Positions 62,737-64,000 of a DNA stretch of 64,000 nucleotides are shown in pieces. Both the position numbers and the translations under genes were made by a program. The notes below the pieces were generated by a model, which made no database searches, was not told the origin of the DNA, and was given only the letters and a program-made list of their open reading frames with translations. The stretch comes from Pieris napi (Eukaryota > Arthropoda > Insecta > Lepidoptera > Pieridae). Location of the stretch: the NCBI RefSeq assembly GCF_905475465.1, contig NC_062236.1:6706001-6770000 (forward strand), read 5' to 3'. Position 1 is the first letter of the stretch. Each line of letters starts with the position of its first letter.

Positions 62737-63790
62737 ATTATATTTTACACATAATTGTTTATTTATTATCCTAATCTATGTCAAAATAGACATCATGTTA
62801 CTCACTTCACAAGGAAATGTTAACTCAGTACCAACCTAAACGAGGCATGTACATTGCCTCGTATTTGTTTGAGTACTGAAGTTAATTTTCCCAACATATG
62901 GATGTTGGCAAAACTTATTAAACTAAAGCCAATATTCACAGTCATTTCAAAGACTGTTTTCATTTAATATAAGAGCAGAGAATGCAGTCTTTAAAATGCC
63001 GGTAAATTTTGGGCCAAGTGCTATACTCCATAAACATTATATATGAAAATAACAATATAAATATATGAAGTACAACCTTGTTGATAACATAATATATCTT
63101 ACATTTCCATGCATTGCATTCAACGTTTTTTAAGTTCAATTTAATACAAATTAAACATGTTACAAAATTATTTCTAAAATAAATGACTATTGTTTTAACC
63201 TGGCCTTATGTTTTAGAATAATATAAATATATAACAATTTTTCACTATTTCAAATAATAAAAAGTTTGATTGTAAATAAACTATGCAACATAAACAATTC
63301 CTAAATTCTTATAAAATAAATGATTAAATTTGGTACATAGTACCAATAATGATTTATACCATCACAATAATCATTATTGCAACATAACCTAAGATTAGCT
63401 TATTAAAATATATAAAAAACAGGTGTTATGTATATTTGTGAAATAGAAAGTTAATAGCAATAGAATAAAGCAAAAATTAGTTAGGATGTAACTAAAAGAA
63501 ACATATAATTATTGTGATTTGTACATTATTTGTGTCTAAACTTAATAAATACCGCGATATGCTTCTTAGAAGCATATCTTGTCGTGTCAACTCAACTAAA
63601 TGCCTATGAGACACATTGGCAGACCCAGTTGATGCATTTGAGTCAAAAAATATTCTTTAACCAAATATTCAATCATGCTATAATTGTGTCAGTCGATATT
63701 TAAACCGCCAACTACAAAGTTAAATCCCTTTGACCGTTGAAATAAGGCTCGATTTACATTCGAAATTGAGATTAATTCAAGGTCAATGTC
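62737..63790. other. Convergent 3' regions
   Basis: AT-rich 3' flanks of the two convergent genes. Includes an imperfect inverted repeat around 62825-62900 (TAACTCAGTACC ... GAGTACTGAAGTTA). No gene seen. Confidence 0.45.
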
Positions 63791-64000
63791 TCAATGCAAC
63801 GGATGAGGAAGAGTAGCCTCGCTCGGTCTGTACCGGGCGAGGATTATAGCGCACATTTTCTGGGCATCTGTTTCCTCAGGGTACGCATTCATGGCTTCGA
63901 CTACCTGCACTTCTGGGAAAATGTTAGCCAAGTGGTAGTGCATCCGTCTACGCGCTTCCCACTGCTGAAGGGCGCCTTCCGAGGCACACGGAGATAGGGA
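63791..64000 (-). CDS. Regnase/ZC3H12-like RNase, C-terminal 69 residues (partial)
   Basis: The minus strand is open from the window edge to TGA at 63791-63793 and reads EGALQQWEARRRMHYHLANI, FPEVQVVEAMNAYPEETDAQ, KMCAIILARYRPSEATLP. The pattern YxxLxxIFPxxxVxxxMxxxPxxxDAQxxxxxIL is the C-terminal helical domain of Regnase (ZC3H12A-D), an mRNA-degrading endoribonuclease with a PIN domain and a CCCH zinc finger. Those domains would lie to the right of the window. GC content and codon use rise sharply here, as expected for a real exon. A plus-strand frame at 63794-63997 is its shadow. Confidence 0.7.
   Translation of the reverse strand, partial: SLSPCASEGALQQWEARRRMHYHLANIFPEVQVVEAMNAYPEETDAQKMCAIILARYRPSEATLPHPLH

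Noticed and set aside
63794..63997. Plus-strand open frame of 67 residues at the right edge
   Set aside because: It is the antisense shadow of the minus-strand Regnase-like exon, which has a recognisable conserved pattern.

Overview
The window is AT-rich, intron-rich animal DNA, almost certainly from an insect and most likely a moth or butterfly. Its protein-coding genes have short exons, GT-AG introns and arthropod-like proteins. Its repeats include a tRNA-headed SINE of lepidopteran type, short A|TC...CTAG|T Helitrons, and many foldback MITEs. I recognised families by reading translated exons; no database search was possible, so gene names rest on remembered family motifs.

Layout, left to right. 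3050-4583 (+) is the 3' end of a Runt-domain (RUNX) transcription factor ending in VWRPY; the DNA-binding exons lie outside the window. 5025-7377 is a long foldback transposon with other elements nested in one arm. 8606-12598 (+) is fl(2)d/WTAP, a subunit of the m6A writer complex. 15770-21547 (-) is a coiled-coil centrosomal gene resembling CEP162, with two TIR transposons in its introns. 22354-27348 (+) is a secreted M14 zinc carboxypeptidase of B-type specificity with an unusual acidic insert in its pro-region. 27410-27814 (-) is a small unrecognised acidic protein. 28463-30786 is another foldback element with a second one nested inside it. 31888-46006 (+) is a 17-exon gene for the U4/U6-U5 tri-snRNP protein PRPF6/Prp6, whose introns hold Helitrons, a hAT MITE and several other MITEs. 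47497-49255 (+) is a leucine-rich-repeat protein. 50508-53684 (-) is a BEN-domain protein. 55356-60291 is a decayed Ty3-like LTR retrotransposon in minus orientation with apparently identical LTRs. 61330-62736 (+) is an L7Ae-fold protein resembling RNase P/MRP subunit Rpp38. 63791-64000 (-) is the C-terminal end of a Regnase/ZC3H12-like RNase gene running off the right edge.

Several genes belong to RNA biology (WTAP, PRPF6, Rpp38-like, Regnase-like), but in a eukaryotic locus this proximity does not imply co-regulation. The most interesting material is mobile. Two separate long-TIR elements (5025-7377 and 18734-20658) share the terminal bases AAGATCCC and a remnant ORF with a PEN-x-GW ... F-x-GD-x-x-P motif and an acidic tail. 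I could not assign this family to a named superfamily.
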